Source: Liolophura sinensis (lineage: Eukaryota > Mollusca > Polyplacophora > Chitonida > Chitonidae). Taken from it: DNA of 64,000 nucleotides. The notes beneath the pieces were generated by a model. That model was not told the DNA's origin, did no database searches, and worked only from the letters and a program-made list of their open reading frames with translations. Made by a program: the position numbers and the translations under genes. The DNA lies in the NCBI RefSeq assembly GCF_032854445.1, contig NC_088299.1, forward strand, positions 15,863,608 through 15,927,607, in the 5' to 3' direction. Positions within the stretch are counted from its first letter, which is position 1; each line of letters starts with the position of its first letter. This document shows positions 31,401 to 41,422 of this stretch, piece after piece.

Positions 31401-34400
31401 TGACCAGGTGGTCTCTTCTGTACACTGTGTGGAATCAGTATGTAGTGCGCCTCCACCATTACCTGTCTGACCAGGTGGTCTCTTCTGTACACTGTGTGGT
31501 AATCAGTGTGTAGTGCTCCTCCACCATTACCTGTCTGACCAGGTGGTCTCTTCTGTACACTGTGTGGTAATCAGTGTGTAGTGCTCCTCCACCATTACCT
31601 GTCTGACCAGGTGGTCTGTTCTGTACACTGTGTGGAATCAGTCTGTAGTGCTCCTCCACCATTACCTGTCTGACCAGGTGGTCTCTTCTGTACACTGTGT
31701 GGTCATCAATGTGTAGTGCGCCTCCACCATGACCTGTCTGACCAGGTGGTCTCTTCTGTACACTGTGTAGTAATCAGTGTGTAGTGGGTCTCCACCATTA
31801 CCTGTCTGACCAGGTGGTCTCTTCTGTACAGGTGGTCTCTTTTGTACACTGTCTGGTAATCAGTCTGTAGTGCTCCTCCAACAAGGTGGCCTGTGGACTC
31901 CCCAGTACACTGTATGGGTATCTGTAGGTAGTGTCCCTTCACCATTACCTACCTAACAAGGTGGCATGTGGACTCCCCAGTACACTGTGTGGGTATCTGT
32001 AGGTAGTGTCCCTTCACCATTACCTACCTAACAAGGTGGCATGTGGACTCCCCAGTACACTGTGTGGGTATCTGTAGATAGTGCCCCTTCACAATTAGCT
32101 ACCTAACAAGGTGGCATGTGGTCTTCCCAGTACACTGTGTTGGTATCTGTAGGTAGTGCCCCCTCACCATTAGCTACCTAACAAGGTGGCCTGTGGTATC
32201 CCCAGTACACTGTATGTAGTTTGCAGATTCCTACATGTACTTTATGTGTTTTCTGTTTTGTTTCTTAGGGCTTCTGTGTCAGATATATCTCCCGTTTCCT
32301 ACATTTACTGCCATGGTGTTTTATGTTTTGTTTCTCAGGGCCTCTATGTCAACCATGTTTCCCGTTTCCTACATTTACTGCCATGGTGTTTTCTGTTTTG
32401 TTACTCAGGGCCTCTATGTCAACCATGTTTCCCGTTTCCTACATTTACTGCCATGGTGTTTTCTGTTTTGTTTCTCAGGGCCTCTATGTCAGCCATGTTT
32501 CCCGTTTCCTACATTTACTGCCATGGTGTTTTCTGTTTTGTTACTCAGGGCCTCTATGTCAACCATGTTTCCCATTTCCTACATTTACTGCCATGGTGTT
32601 TTCTGTTTTGTTTCTCAGGGCCTCTATGTCAACCATGTTTCCCGTTTCCTACATTTACTGCCATGGTGTTTTCTGTTTTGTTTCTCAGGGCCTCTATGTC
32701 AGCCATGTTTCCCGTTTCCTACATTTACTGCCATGGTATTGTGATTCTGACTGGAATCTTGGCCATCCTGCATGAAGAATCCCACACTCGTGTTCTCATG
32801 GCAAGTCCTGTTTCACTTTGTCGCCCAGACTGTGGAATATTTAGAAGTTTCCAGAAGTGTGATATCAAATTTCAATAAAATCTTGAGTTTTAAGATGCTG
32901 TGAGCTCTCAGGCAATATCTAATACAGGCACAAATCCACATTCATTGCTTATACAATAAATATAGACATTACAGAGCAATATTTATTTATTTATTTGATT
33001 GGTGTTTTATGTCATACTCAAGAATATTTCACTTATACGACAGCGGCCAGGATTATGGCGGGAGGAAACCCACGACCATCCGCAGGTTTGATAGAGCAAT
33101 AATTCTGTTAATACACACAGTAGCTTACATAAATACATACTGTGACATTCTGACAGAGTGTAGATCATGTGAAGCTTGGCATGCTGTAAAGTGTTGACAT
33201 GTCCTGAGTTAGCAGCAAGGCCACACCAAGGATAAAGTCATCTTCATCTTTGGCTTGATCCCCATATTGATCGGTGATCGGGATACAGGCCTACATGTAC
33301 ATGTTTGGCTTGATCCCCGTATTGATCGGTGATCGGGATGCAGGCCTACATGTACATGTTTGGCTTGATCCCCGTATTGATCGGTGATCTGGATACAGGC
33401 CTACATGTACATGTTTGGCTTGATCCCCATGTTGATCGGTGATCTGGATACAGGCCTACATGTACATGTTTGGCTTGATCCCCCTATTGATCGGTGATCG
33501 GGATACAGGCCTACATGTACATGTTTGGCTTGATCCCGTATTGATTGGTGATCGGGATACAGGCCTGCATGTACATGTTTGGCTTGATCCCCCTATTGAT
33601 CGGTGATCCAGATACAGGCCTACATGTACATGTTTGGCTTGATCCCCCTATTGATCGGTGATCCGGATACAGGCCTACATGTACATGTTTGGCTTGATCC
33701 CCCTATTGATCGGTGATCCGGATACAGGCCTGCATGTACATGTTTGGCTTGATCCCCGTATTGATCGGTGATCTGGATACAGGCCTACATGTACATGTTT
33801 GGCTTGATCCCCATATTGTGCGGTGATCTGGATACAGGCCTACATGTACATGTTTGGCTTGATCCTCGTATTGATCGGTGATCCGGATACAGGCCTGCAT
33901 GTACATGTTTGGCTTGATCCCCCTATTGATCGGTGATCCGGATACTGGCCTACATGTACATGTTTGGCTTGATCCCCCTATTGATCGGTGATCCAAATAC
34001 AGGCCTACATGTACATGTTTGGCTTGATCCCCATATTGATCGGTGATCCAGATACAGGCCTACATGTACATGTTTGGCTTGATCCCCCTATTGATCGGTG
34101 ATCCAGATACAGGCCTGCATGTACATGTTTGGCTTTATCCCCGTATTGATTGGTGATCGGGATACAGGCCTACATGTACATGTTTGGCTTTATCCCCGTA
34201 TTGATTGGTGATCGGGATACAGGCCTACATGTACATGTTTGGCTTGATCCCCCTATTGATCGGTGATCGGGATACAGGCCTGCATGTACATGTTTGGCTT
34301 GATCCCCCTATTGATCAGTGATCGGGATACAGGCCTGCATGTACATGTTTGGCTTGATCCCCCTATTGATCGGTGATCCGGATACAGGCCTACATGTACA

Positions 34401-37053
34401 TGTTTGGCTTGATCCCCGTATTGATCGGTGATCCGGATACAGGCCTACATGTACATGTTTGGCTTGATCCCCGTATTGATCGGTGATCGGGATACAGGCC
34501 TACATGTACATGTTTGGCTTGATCCCCGTATTGATCGGTGATCCGGATACAGGCCTACATGTACATGTTTGGCTTGATCCCCGTATTGATCGGTGATCCG
34601 GATACAGGCCTACATGTACATGTTTGGCTTGATCCTTGTATTGATCGGTGATCGGGATACAGGCCTGCATGTACATGTTTGGCTTGATCCCCGTATTGAT
34701 TGGTGATCCGGATACAGGCCTGCATGTACATGTTTGGCTTGATCCCCGTATTGATCGGTGATCCGGATACAGGCCTACATGTACATGTTTGGCTTGATCC
34801 CCGTATTGATCGGTGATCGGGATACAGGCCTGCATGTACATGTTTGGCTTGATCCCCGTATTGATCGGTGATCGGGATACAGGCCTGCATGTACATGTTT
34901 GGCTTGATCCCCGTATTGATCGGTGATTGGGATACAGGCCTACATGTACATGTATGTTACTATGTATCCATGGATATACATTATTGTCCTCACCATGTAC
35001 ATTTGAAGTATCCAGATCTATCCATTATGTATGCCAGGATTTTTTTTTTATACTTTATGCCCCCTTGCAATTGCAATGGGTACGTCTTTTTCTTTTGTCC
35101 GTGGATATGAGTGGCTTAATCTTGTCACCAAGGTACTGATGATAACTGGATAAATTATACTGTTGAAAATTGGAACACACTTTCTTACTACTATTGGTCT
35201 GATCTGGTCAGTCTTGGTAAACAGTGCTTGAATTCTTTAATTTTTACCACACTCAAGATTTTGGCCTAAACTGTAACTTTACAGGATGCTGGGAAGGGCA
35301 TATGCCTCTTGAAAACACCTACATTTGAACATGTTCATGTAGCACAGTACACTGTAGGCCTAGTTTTATGTACCAGTACAGTTTCTTTTAATGTTTATGT
35401 CATTTCTGTTGCAGTTCCTCATATTTAACATTATAAGTGTCCCATTAGATGTAATCTTCCTGTCCATATTCCAACCAATGGCATATGATATATTTGAACA
35501 TCCAAATGCAGGTTTGAAAGTCATCTACCTTATTTATTATAATTTATACACTTGTGTAACATTACTTATGAATACAATCGCCATGGTCACCGGTGTTTTT
35601 ATTGGTAATGTAATATAAATGTAACTATTCAACCCTGAATTTGACATAAAACTGAAAATATTTACTGATAATTTAGGCTCTACATGACTGAATGATGTGG
35701 TTTTGAACATCAAATTAAAATTTTAAATGCTTGAATATTTTCCTTGAAAAAAATGTCTAAGTGTTCCCACAGAGTTGTTTCATTTAAATTGTATGTGTTT
35801 GCTGCAGGTACTGGAGCCCGTAACTTATACAGGTTCAGTCTTGGGTATCCTTTTTTTCAAGAATTGACAGGTGGACATATGCATGTATTGTGACATATGA
35901 TGACATAGCTATCTCAGACTGTCTGTGGTAAAATTTTATCCAAAAACACCGATTGACTGGCAGACAAACAGATATTTTTTAGATGGTAGCTAAATAGAGT
36001 AAAGGTCAGGTTGACCTCTGTGGGTATAGTAAGTACATGTACATCTACATGTGAATGAAAGGCCTGACAGCAACCTGCGGATGGTCATGGGTTTCCCTCG
36101 TGCTCTACCTGGTTTCTTCCCACCATAATGCTGCCCGCCGTCGTATGTTCTCCTGTTCTACTTGTGAAGATCTGTCAGCAATGTGTGGATGGTTGTGGGT
36201 TTCCCCGGGCTCTGCCATTATACCATTATGCTGGCTTCCGTCGTATAAGTGACTTATTTGTGAGTACTGCATAAAACACCAAGCAAATAAATTAATGCAT
36301 AATATTTGTCTTTCATCAGTAATTATATCCTTAATGGACTGTCAGGATGAGCATTGTGAACTTGCTCATCAAACCTCTGACCTGCCTAGTGACCTTCAGG
36401 ATCTACCAGGAGAGAGGGGGGAGCTATGCTGATATCAACATACCTGTCCCAGGACTACAGGCTTTTGGTCAGTCTGCCTGCGCAAAGCTTACTAACGTTA
36501 TCGATCAAGTTTACATAACTTTTTCTCATAAATCACAATGTCTTTTGGCAATAAATGTATTATTGTATACAAAATGACTTGCCAGTGTCCTGCGACTTGT
36601 CTTCATATGCACATGTATGTGCTGTGTCGCTGCACGTTAGTGAAGGGAGGGTGTGGGAGGGAAGGGATGAAAATCGAATCTCACTAACGCCAGCTGTAGT
36701 AGCAAACACACCTGTTTCTAACTTAAGCCAAATTTTAAACTCGTTCTGTACTGGAAGCCTTCAAATAACACAATGTGATCAGAATTGTAATTTCTCATAA
36801 ATAACATCCAAAATTGACTTTCAATGTTTCATTTAAGCCCAAGCTGTAAAAGACTTCTTTCATGTACATGTATGTTTGCCTCAGTGACTTTACTGATATC
36901 ATCTCAACTTTTTACCTTTGTTTAGGTACCGGCAGTGGCACCCGCACAGGACAGTATGAAAACATTGACCAGCCTGTGCCGACTAATCAAGTTGAGACAG
37001 CCTCGCCACATCAGAGTTTCGATAAGCCTCCACCATCTTATTCTGAACCTTAG
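28417..37053 (+). CDS. AGTRAP: AGTRAP (type-1 angiotensin II receptor-associated protein homologue), seven coding exons
   Basis: AGTRAP is a small multi-pass membrane protein of intracellular vesicles; in vertebrates it binds the AT1 receptor tail and promotes its internalisation. Exons are 28417-28449, 31143-31177, 32689-32800, 35415-35511, 35808-35844, 36346-36467 and 36926-37053. All junction phases agree and sum to 187 codons plus TAG; the human protein has 159. Residues corresponding closely to the family are ARNLYRFSLGMSIVNLLIKP, LTCLVTFRIYQERGGSY (human KPLSC..YRERGG) and the tail motif YENIDQPVP (human YQTIDS). Hydrophobic segments fall in exons 2, 3, 4 and 6. The carboxy-terminal PPPSYSEP contains a PPxY motif, a possible ligand for WW-domain ubiquitin ligases. 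Intron 3 uses a GC donor. Exon 3 is preceded by six extra copies of its own acceptor. The function in an invertebrate is unknown. Confidence 0.87.
28566..28900. other. AGTRAP intron 1, unique part with poly(T)
   Basis: A run of about 24 T at 28570-28593 is followed by unique sequence up to the long inverted repeat. No exon recognised. Confidence 0.5.
28900..29505. repeat. long inverted repeat (foldback element) in AGTRAP intron 1
   Basis: The arm at about 28900-29110 is the reverse complement, with substitutions, of 29285-29505. Paired landmarks are GCCATTGGTT (left reverse complement and right), GTTTAGAAAG(T/G), TCGGACATGGC, GGCAAGC(C/T)GAGAGG and CC(C/T)CAGGTGG. A spacer of about 175 bp separates the arms. 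This is a foldback DNA element or an inverted pair of repeats; no coding capacity was seen. Confidence 0.75.
29778..29917 (-). mobile_element. 5'-truncated SINE in AGTRAP intron 1
   Basis: TTTATTTATTTATTTCATTG, GGTGTTTTACGCCTTACTGA, AGAATATTTCATTTATACGA and GGGGGAAACCCACAACCATC are the reverse complement of the SINE core. The head is missing beyond GCAGGTTGCT. Confidence 0.85.
30330..31080. repeat. CAGA-rich tandem array in AGTRAP intron 1
   Basis: About 750 bp of CAGACAGACTGACCAACCAA-type units of variable length (roughly 16-40 bp), with larger duplicated blocks (for example about 30541-30640 and 30681-30770). Overlapping minus-strand frames of up to 145 codons (VCLSV/VGQSVCM repeats) are artefacts. 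Confidence 0.88.
31143..31177 (+). CDS. AGTRAP: AGTRAP coding exon 2
   Basis: The acceptor ends GTCTGTTTCAG and the donor is GTAAGTTCT. The 35 nt encode GFVLTHFVLTV plus two bases of a tryptophan codon completed by exon 3. Forms the first hydrophobic segment (human LLGHWLLTTW). Confidence 0.82.
31375..31880. repeat. 67-68-bp tandem array in AGTRAP intron 2
   Basis: About seven units with CTCCACCATTACCTGTCTGA, CCAGGTGGTCTCTTCTGTAC and ACTGTGTGG. Starts at 31384, 31451, 31518 and 31586. Minus-strand open frames are by-products. Confidence 0.88.
31885..32215. repeat. 75-bp tandem array related to the preceding one
   Basis: About four units with AACAAGGTGGCATGTGGACT, CCCCAGTACACTGTGTGGGT and CACCATTA. 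They share the ACCAGGTGG/ACAAGGTGG and TACACTGTGTGG blocks with the 67-bp array, so the two probably derive from one ancestor. Confidence 0.85.
32247..32736 (+). repeat. 70-bp array of duplicated 3' splice sites before AGTRAP exon 3
   Basis: Seven units of exactly 70 bp. Each holds 22 bp of intron end (GTTTTCTGTTTTGTTTCTCA plus G) and 48 bp of exon 3 start (GCCTCTATGTCA, CATGTTTCCCGTTTCC). AG acceptors fall just before 32269, 32339, 32409, 32479, 32549, 32619 and 32689. The first unit is diverged and the others differ by one to three bases. All three plus-strand frames stay open across it. Only the last unit runs into the rest of exon 3. Confidence 0.92.
32689..32800 (+). CDS. AGTRAP: AGTRAP coding exon 3
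   Basis: 112 nt encode (W)ASMSAMFPVSYIYCHGIVI and LTGILAILHEESHTRVLM, the second hydrophobic segment and following loop. It ends in phase 0 at ATG, as the human exon does at AISM. The donor is GCAAGTCC, a GC-type site with otherwise strong consensus. The 5' boundary could be any of seven repeated acceptors; 32689 gives the length closest to the family. Confidence 0.8.
32979..33092 (-). mobile_element. 5'-truncated SINE in AGTRAP intron 3
   Basis: ATTTATTTATTTATTTGATT, GGTGTTTTATGTCATACTCA, AGAATATTTCACTTATACGA and GGAAACCCACGACCATCCGC: the SINE core in reverse, missing the head and part of the centre. Confidence 0.85.
33246..34960. repeat. 55-bp tandem array, about 31 copies, in AGTRAP intron 3
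   Basis: Units of 55 bp with TTTGGCTTGATCCCCGTATT, GATCGGTGATC and ACAGGCCTACATGTACATG. Copies differ mainly at CCCCGTA/CCCCCTA/CCCCATA and CCGGATA/CGGGATA/CTGGATA. Each unit contains the palindrome ACATGTACATGT-like and three GATC sites. Minus-strand open frames up to 113 codons are repeat by-products. Confidence 0.95.
34961..35414. other. AGTRAP intron 3, unique part
   Basis: Unique sequence up to the exon 4 acceptor (CATTTCTGTTGCAG). Nothing recognised. Confidence 0.5.
35415..35511 (+). CDS. AGTRAP: AGTRAP coding exon 4
   Basis: 97 nt encode FLIFNIISVPLDVIFLSIFQ and PMAYDIFEHPNA, then one base. Third hydrophobic segment (human FLGGLLATIFLDIVHISIFYP). Donor GTTTGA is weak, but phase 1 matches exon 5. 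Confidence 0.82.
35808..35844 (+). CDS. AGTRAP: AGTRAP coding exon 5
   Basis: A 37-nt micro-exon after TGTTTGCTGCAG encodes (G)TGARNLYRFSL and two bases of G. The human counterpart reads TDTGRFGVG. Donor GTATCC. Confidence 0.78.
36055..36290 (+). mobile_element. two partial SINE copies in tandem, AGTRAP intron 5
   Basis: GACAGCAACCTGCGGATGGT, CATGGGTTTCCC and CCACCATAATGCTG form one partial copy. After a short break, CAGCAATGTGTGGATGGTTG, GGGTTTCCCCGGGCTCTGCC, CGTCGTATAAGTGAC and a CAAATAAATTAA tail form a second. Both lack the tRNA-like head. Confidence 0.75.
36346..36467 (+). CDS. AGTRAP: AGTRAP coding exon 6
   Basis: 122 nt encode MSIVNLLIKPLTCLVTFRIY, QERGGSYADINIPVPGLQAF, the best conserved part of the protein (human MAILSLLLKPLSCCFVYHMY, RERGG) with the fourth hydrophobic segment. 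Acceptor GGACTGTCAG, donor GTCAGT. Confidence 0.87.
36926..37053 (+). CDS. AGTRAP: AGTRAP coding exon 7
   Basis: Acceptor CCTTTGTTTAG. Encodes (G)TGSGTRTGQYENIDQPVPTN and the tail ending KPPPSYSEP, then TAG. This is the hydrophilic cytosolic tail. PPSY near the end is a PPxY motif, absent from the human tail as I recall it. Confidence 0.85.
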
Positions 37054-38580
37054 CCGATCAGGCACATTCTGCTTTACTTGTCGCTTTCTCATCTGTAAAT
37101 ATGTCTCACTCTGTATGCCTATAGACCTTTCTGAACTCCCAATTAAAAACATGCAATTAACCAATCAGCACTGTTGCAAAGAGGTCAGCTGGGTTTCCCA
37201 CACATTGGTGACAAATGTTCAGTCTTTCTGTGATGTCATGGTATCACATTTGCTTTCACCGGAATGGAATGAAAAGTAACATTGTCACAGGAAGGAGTGG
37301 TGAGACATCAGGTGGGTTAGAGCCATCCATTAACAACAGAGTGTAATGTTTTCAAGGGAAATAACTCTTTCAGCAGTCTTTTCTGGAGCTTGTGAAAGCA
37401 TTTTGAGAATGTTAAAACCTGGATGTACTTTAATGTGGTTTTTAACAAATACGTATGTTGAAAATCTGAGGGGCTTGAATGAATTGCATCACAGATACAT
37501 GTATGTTAGTTTCCTAATGACTAATGAAATCTAGTGCAAGAATCCATGCACTGCCGAGAGTGTTGTCCTCTGCATGTTAACACTGTTAGACCTCAGGCTC
37601 AGACATCTCAATCTGTGTATATCACATCAGGCTCTGCAGGGAAATCTAGACTGGTCTGTCATTACGTACAGGCAGGAACAGATAAGTTGACTTAGGCTAT
37701 ACCAGTATTTCACATCATGATCGGTCAGAAACGTAAGCTGATGCTAGATAGCACAGCAGGTTGCCTAATGTAACAATGGCTGCATAACTGCTACAGATAC
37801 TATAGGGTTAAGAAGTGTAAATTGGAAAGACTTTGACAGCAGCTGAGCTATAGCCGTTTGGCTCATATTAGGGTTCAGTGTGTAGACTAAAACCAGTCTG
37901 AAGACAGACATTTTCTGAAGCAAGTATGTGTAGTTTTTGGCCAAGTCTTTTACGTATTTGTGCTCAGTGTGTATAAATAAACCAGATTTTAGAGAAGAGG
38001 TGATTTGACTTGGACATGAGTCATAAAGCAAACTTTACTACCCAACCAAACCTGAGCTACTAAATCTCTTTGTTGACATGAAGAAATTTGTTAACCAGTA
38101 TATTTGATGAGCTTGATGCACTACTTCATGTCTATATATGTGAGCACTGGACTACATGCAGTAAGGAAATGTTATATTGCTTCAGTCTTGTATAACAGCC
38201 ATGGCGGTAAAATAGTTCTTTCAGATGGCATTTAAAATTTCCAACTGTCTAGAATGAACAAATCTTGACGCTCAGATTCTTTGGCAGGAGTTGTTTCCCT
38301 TGGCACCATAGCACTCATGCCTCTGTGCAGATGCACTGGCTTCAGATATTCTCGCACTGAACCTGTTTTTATAACACTCATTCTTACGTTCAAACACAAA
38401 AACTATGTTCGGAGATTCTTTTGCTGTGAAAGAAATATATATTATATACCACATTCCATTTAGATTTCAATTTGCAACAACTGGAGCTTGTTAATGGTGC
38501 CTTTTATATTAGAGTCTTTCCATGCCTCAGCTGGGAGTGAACTGCTGGGCTGATTGTCTATGTTTAGTGGTTACCTAGAT
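37054..38580. other. AGTRAP 3' region, no other gene recognised
   Basis: Probably contains the AGTRAP 3' UTR. No canonical AATAAA was found close to the stop; AATTAAA occurs at about 37140. Open frames at 36935-37279 and elsewhere overlap the exon or lack support. Confidence 0.4.
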
Positions 38581-38639
38581 CAGTCATGGAGGTTATGTTT
38601 TTGGTGATGTTTATGTTTTGTCTGTCTAGGAAAAGCCAA

Positions 38640-38885
38640 CTTGTGAAATTGGTATATTTAGTGGTTACGGAGTTAGTACATTTAGCTGAAATAGAATTGC
38701 TACATTTACCTGTTAGAGAATTTTTACATTTAACTGTTACAGAAAATTGTACATTTAGATGTTGCAGAATTTGTACATTCAGCTGTTACAAAATTGCTAC
38801 ATTCAGCTGTTACAGAATTGGTGCATTTAGTTGTTACAGAATTTGAACATTTAGTTGTTACAGAATTTACACATGTTTTATTCAT
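38640..38885. repeat. 27-bp-like degenerate tandem repeat
   Basis: Units such as GAATTGCTACATTTAGCTGT plus TACA repeat with variable spacing of about 24-27 bp. It runs into the 63-bp array. Confidence 0.75.
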
Positions 38886-38904
38886 TTCAGCTAACTGTCA
38901 CATT

Positions 38905-40230
38905 CAAGTAAAAGTGGGGCCTCTAATAGTAGGACCTCCAATAGAGGGGCCTGTAACAGTGGGGCAATAATAGAAGGACCTGTAACAGCAGGGCCTGTAA
39001 CAGTGGGGGCTGTAATAGAAGAGCAGGTAATAGAGGGATCTCTAAAAGTCATGCCTGTAGTAATGGCAGGGCCTGTAACACTGTGGCAAGTAATAAGAGG
39101 ACATGTAATAGAAGTATCTCTAAAAGTCAGGCCTGTAGTAACAGCGGAGCCTGTGATAGAAGTTCATGTAATAGAAGGATCTCTGTAAGTCAGGCCTGTA
39201 GTAATGGCAGGGCCTGTAACACTGTGGCAAGTAATAGAAGTTCATGTAATAGAAGGATCTCTATAAGTCAGGCCTGTAGTAATGGCAGGGCCTGTAACAC
39301 TGTGGCAAGTAATAGGAGGACATGTAATAGAAGGATCTCTAAAAGTCATGTCTGTAGTAACAGCGGAGCCTGTGATAGAAGTTCATGTAATAGAAGGATC
39401 TCTATAAGTCAGGCCTGTAGTAATGGCAGGGCCTGTAACACTGTGTCAAGTAATAGGAGGACATGTAATAGAAGGATCTCTAAAAGTCAGGCCTGTGGTA
39501 ACAGCAGAGCCTGTGATAGAAGTTCATGTAATAGAGGGATCTCTAAAAGTCAGGCCTGTAGTAACAGCAGAGCCTGTGATAGAAGTTCATGTAATAGAGG
39601 GATCTCTAAAAGTCAGGCCAGTAGTAACAGCAGAGCCTGTGATAGAAGTTCATGTAATAGAGGGATCTCTAAAAGTCAGGCCAGTAGTAACAGCAGAGCC
39701 TGTGATAGAAGTTCATGTAATAGAGGGATCTCTATAAGTCAGGCCTGTAGTAATGGCAGGGCCTGTAACACTGTGTCAAGTAATAGGAGGACATGTAATA
39801 GAAGGATCTCTAAAAGTCAGGCCTGTAGTAACAGCAGAGCCTGTGATAGAAGTTCATGTAATAGAGGGATCTCTAAAAGTCAGGCCTGTAGTAACAGCAG
39901 AGCCTGTGATAGAAGTTCATGTAATAGAGGGATCTCTAAAAGTCAGGCCAGTATTAACAGCAGAGCCTGTGATAGAAGTTCATGTAATAGAGGGATCTCT
40001 AAAAGTCAGGCCTGTAGTAACAGCAGAGCTGTAACACTGTGGCAAGTAATAGGAGGACATGTAATAGATGGATCTCTAAAGGTCAGGCTGTAGTAACAGC
40101 AGAGCCTGTAACACTGTGGCAAGTAATAGGAGGACATGTAATAGAGGGATCTCTAAAAGTCAGGCCTGTAGTAACAGCAGAGCCTGTAAACACTGTGGCA
40201 AGTAATAGGAGGACATGTAATAGATGGACT
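38905..40230. repeat. 63-bp tandem array with two alternating unit types
   Basis: Unit B (AAAAGTCAGGCCTGTAGTAA, CAGCAGAGCCTGTGATAGAA, GTTCATGTAATAGAGGGATC) has a 63-bp period, clear at 39482, 39545 and 39608. Unit A carries AATGGCAGGGCCTGTAACAC and GTGGCAAGTAATAGGAGGAC instead. Runs of B separated by A form a larger pattern. The 336-codon open frame at 39083-40093 (Cys/Ser/Arg repeat) and the overlapping frame starting MAGPVTLCQV result from the 21-codon unit. Confidence 0.93.
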
Positions 40231-40850
40231 TTTGTGATGTTGTTGTTTCTTGTACATGCAGAAGTGTATACATTTTTATTGTCATTGTGGAAAACCTTAT
40301 GTGTGGATTATTTGATACCCGTTTTGTTTACAAAATTGAGATCATTTGCTGTGCAATACTGTTTCCTTTTTGATATTTTATTTCTGTTTTAATTGAATGC
40401 AGGTAATAACTTGCAATCAGCCGATGTATTCAAAGTGTGTAAATATTGCTGTTTGGCTCAGAACTAATTATTATTTTCCAGTCTCATAATCAAAGAGTTC
40501 AGATATCAATGTCCTGTTTGGAAAACAAACTCACTTCTGTCTGCCATAAACTCTTTGCAGAAGTTGTGAGCTTCAAGTGCTGCGTGTTGTAGTTATAGAA
40601 TTCCTGTCTTACATAAGTGCCTGCCTTGTTTCGTCTAAGGGATTGATTGGTGCTGTGACACTCAAAGGTGTATCTGTTAAATGACAGCAAGTTTTCTGTT
40701 GCAGAGATGAAATGAAATGTATACGCATCAGTATCTGAAGATTTCATGGCATATATGCAAAACGTAAGGAGATTTTTCATATCTGCAAATTCTACATATT
40801 TATGTAATTTTCCCTGACAATGCTGTATTTGCAAGTATATGTAGCTTTAT
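40231..40850. other. intergenic, no gene recognised
   Basis: AT-rich unique sequence; the minus-strand open frame at 40499-40834 has no recognisable domain. Confidence 0.4.
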
Positions 40851-40851
40851 A

Positions 40852-41422
40852 CACAAAGCTGCACATAGGAGTATTCAAGCTGCACATAGGAGTAACAAAG
40901 CTGCACAGAGGAGTATTCAAGCTGCACATAGGAGTAACAAAGCTGCACAGAGGAGTATTCAGGCTGCACAGAGGAGTATTCAGGCTGCACATAGGAGTAT
41001 TCAAGCTGCACATAGGAGTAACAAAGCCTGCACAGAGGAGTATTCAGGCCTGCACAGAGGAGTATTCAGGCTGCACATAGGAGTATTCAGGCTGCACATA
41101 GGAGTATTCAAGCTGCACATAGGAGTATTCAAGCTGCACAGAGGAGTATTCAAGCTGCACATAGGAGTAGTCAGGCTGCACAGAGGAGTATTCAAGCTGC
41201 ACAGAGGAGTATTCAGGCTGCACATAGGAGTATTCAAGCTGCACATAGGAGTATTCAAGCTGCACAGAGGAGTATTCAAGCTGCACATAGGAGTAGTCAG
41301 GCTGCACATAGGAGTATTCAAGCTGCACAGAGGAGTATTCAAGCTGCACAGAGGAGTATTCAAGCTGCACATAGGAGTAGTCAGGCTGCACATAGGAGTA
41401 GTCTGGGCTGTACATAGGAGTA
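40852..41422. repeat. 21-bp tandem array, about 26 copies
   Basis: Units of 21 bp (GCTGCACATAGGAGTATTCA plus A) with ACAAAG/ATTCAA/ATTCAG/AGTCAG variants. Seven-codon units keep two minus frames open for 130 codons (MCSLNTP heptads); no start context, splice site or domain supports a gene. Confidence 0.93.

Noticed and set aside
32186-32878. A 230-codon frame as a stand-alone gene
   Set aside because: Only its last part (32689-32800) matches AGTRAP; the rest is the 70-bp array, and the start lies in another repeat. Kept as a splice-acceptor array instead.
33703-34896. Minus-strand frames of 97-113 codons (CTCRPVSGSPI type repeats)
   Set aside because: They are frame read-outs of the 55-bp array inside AGTRAP intron 3, on the opposite strand to the gene; the same repeat gives the frames with or without stops depending on small variants.
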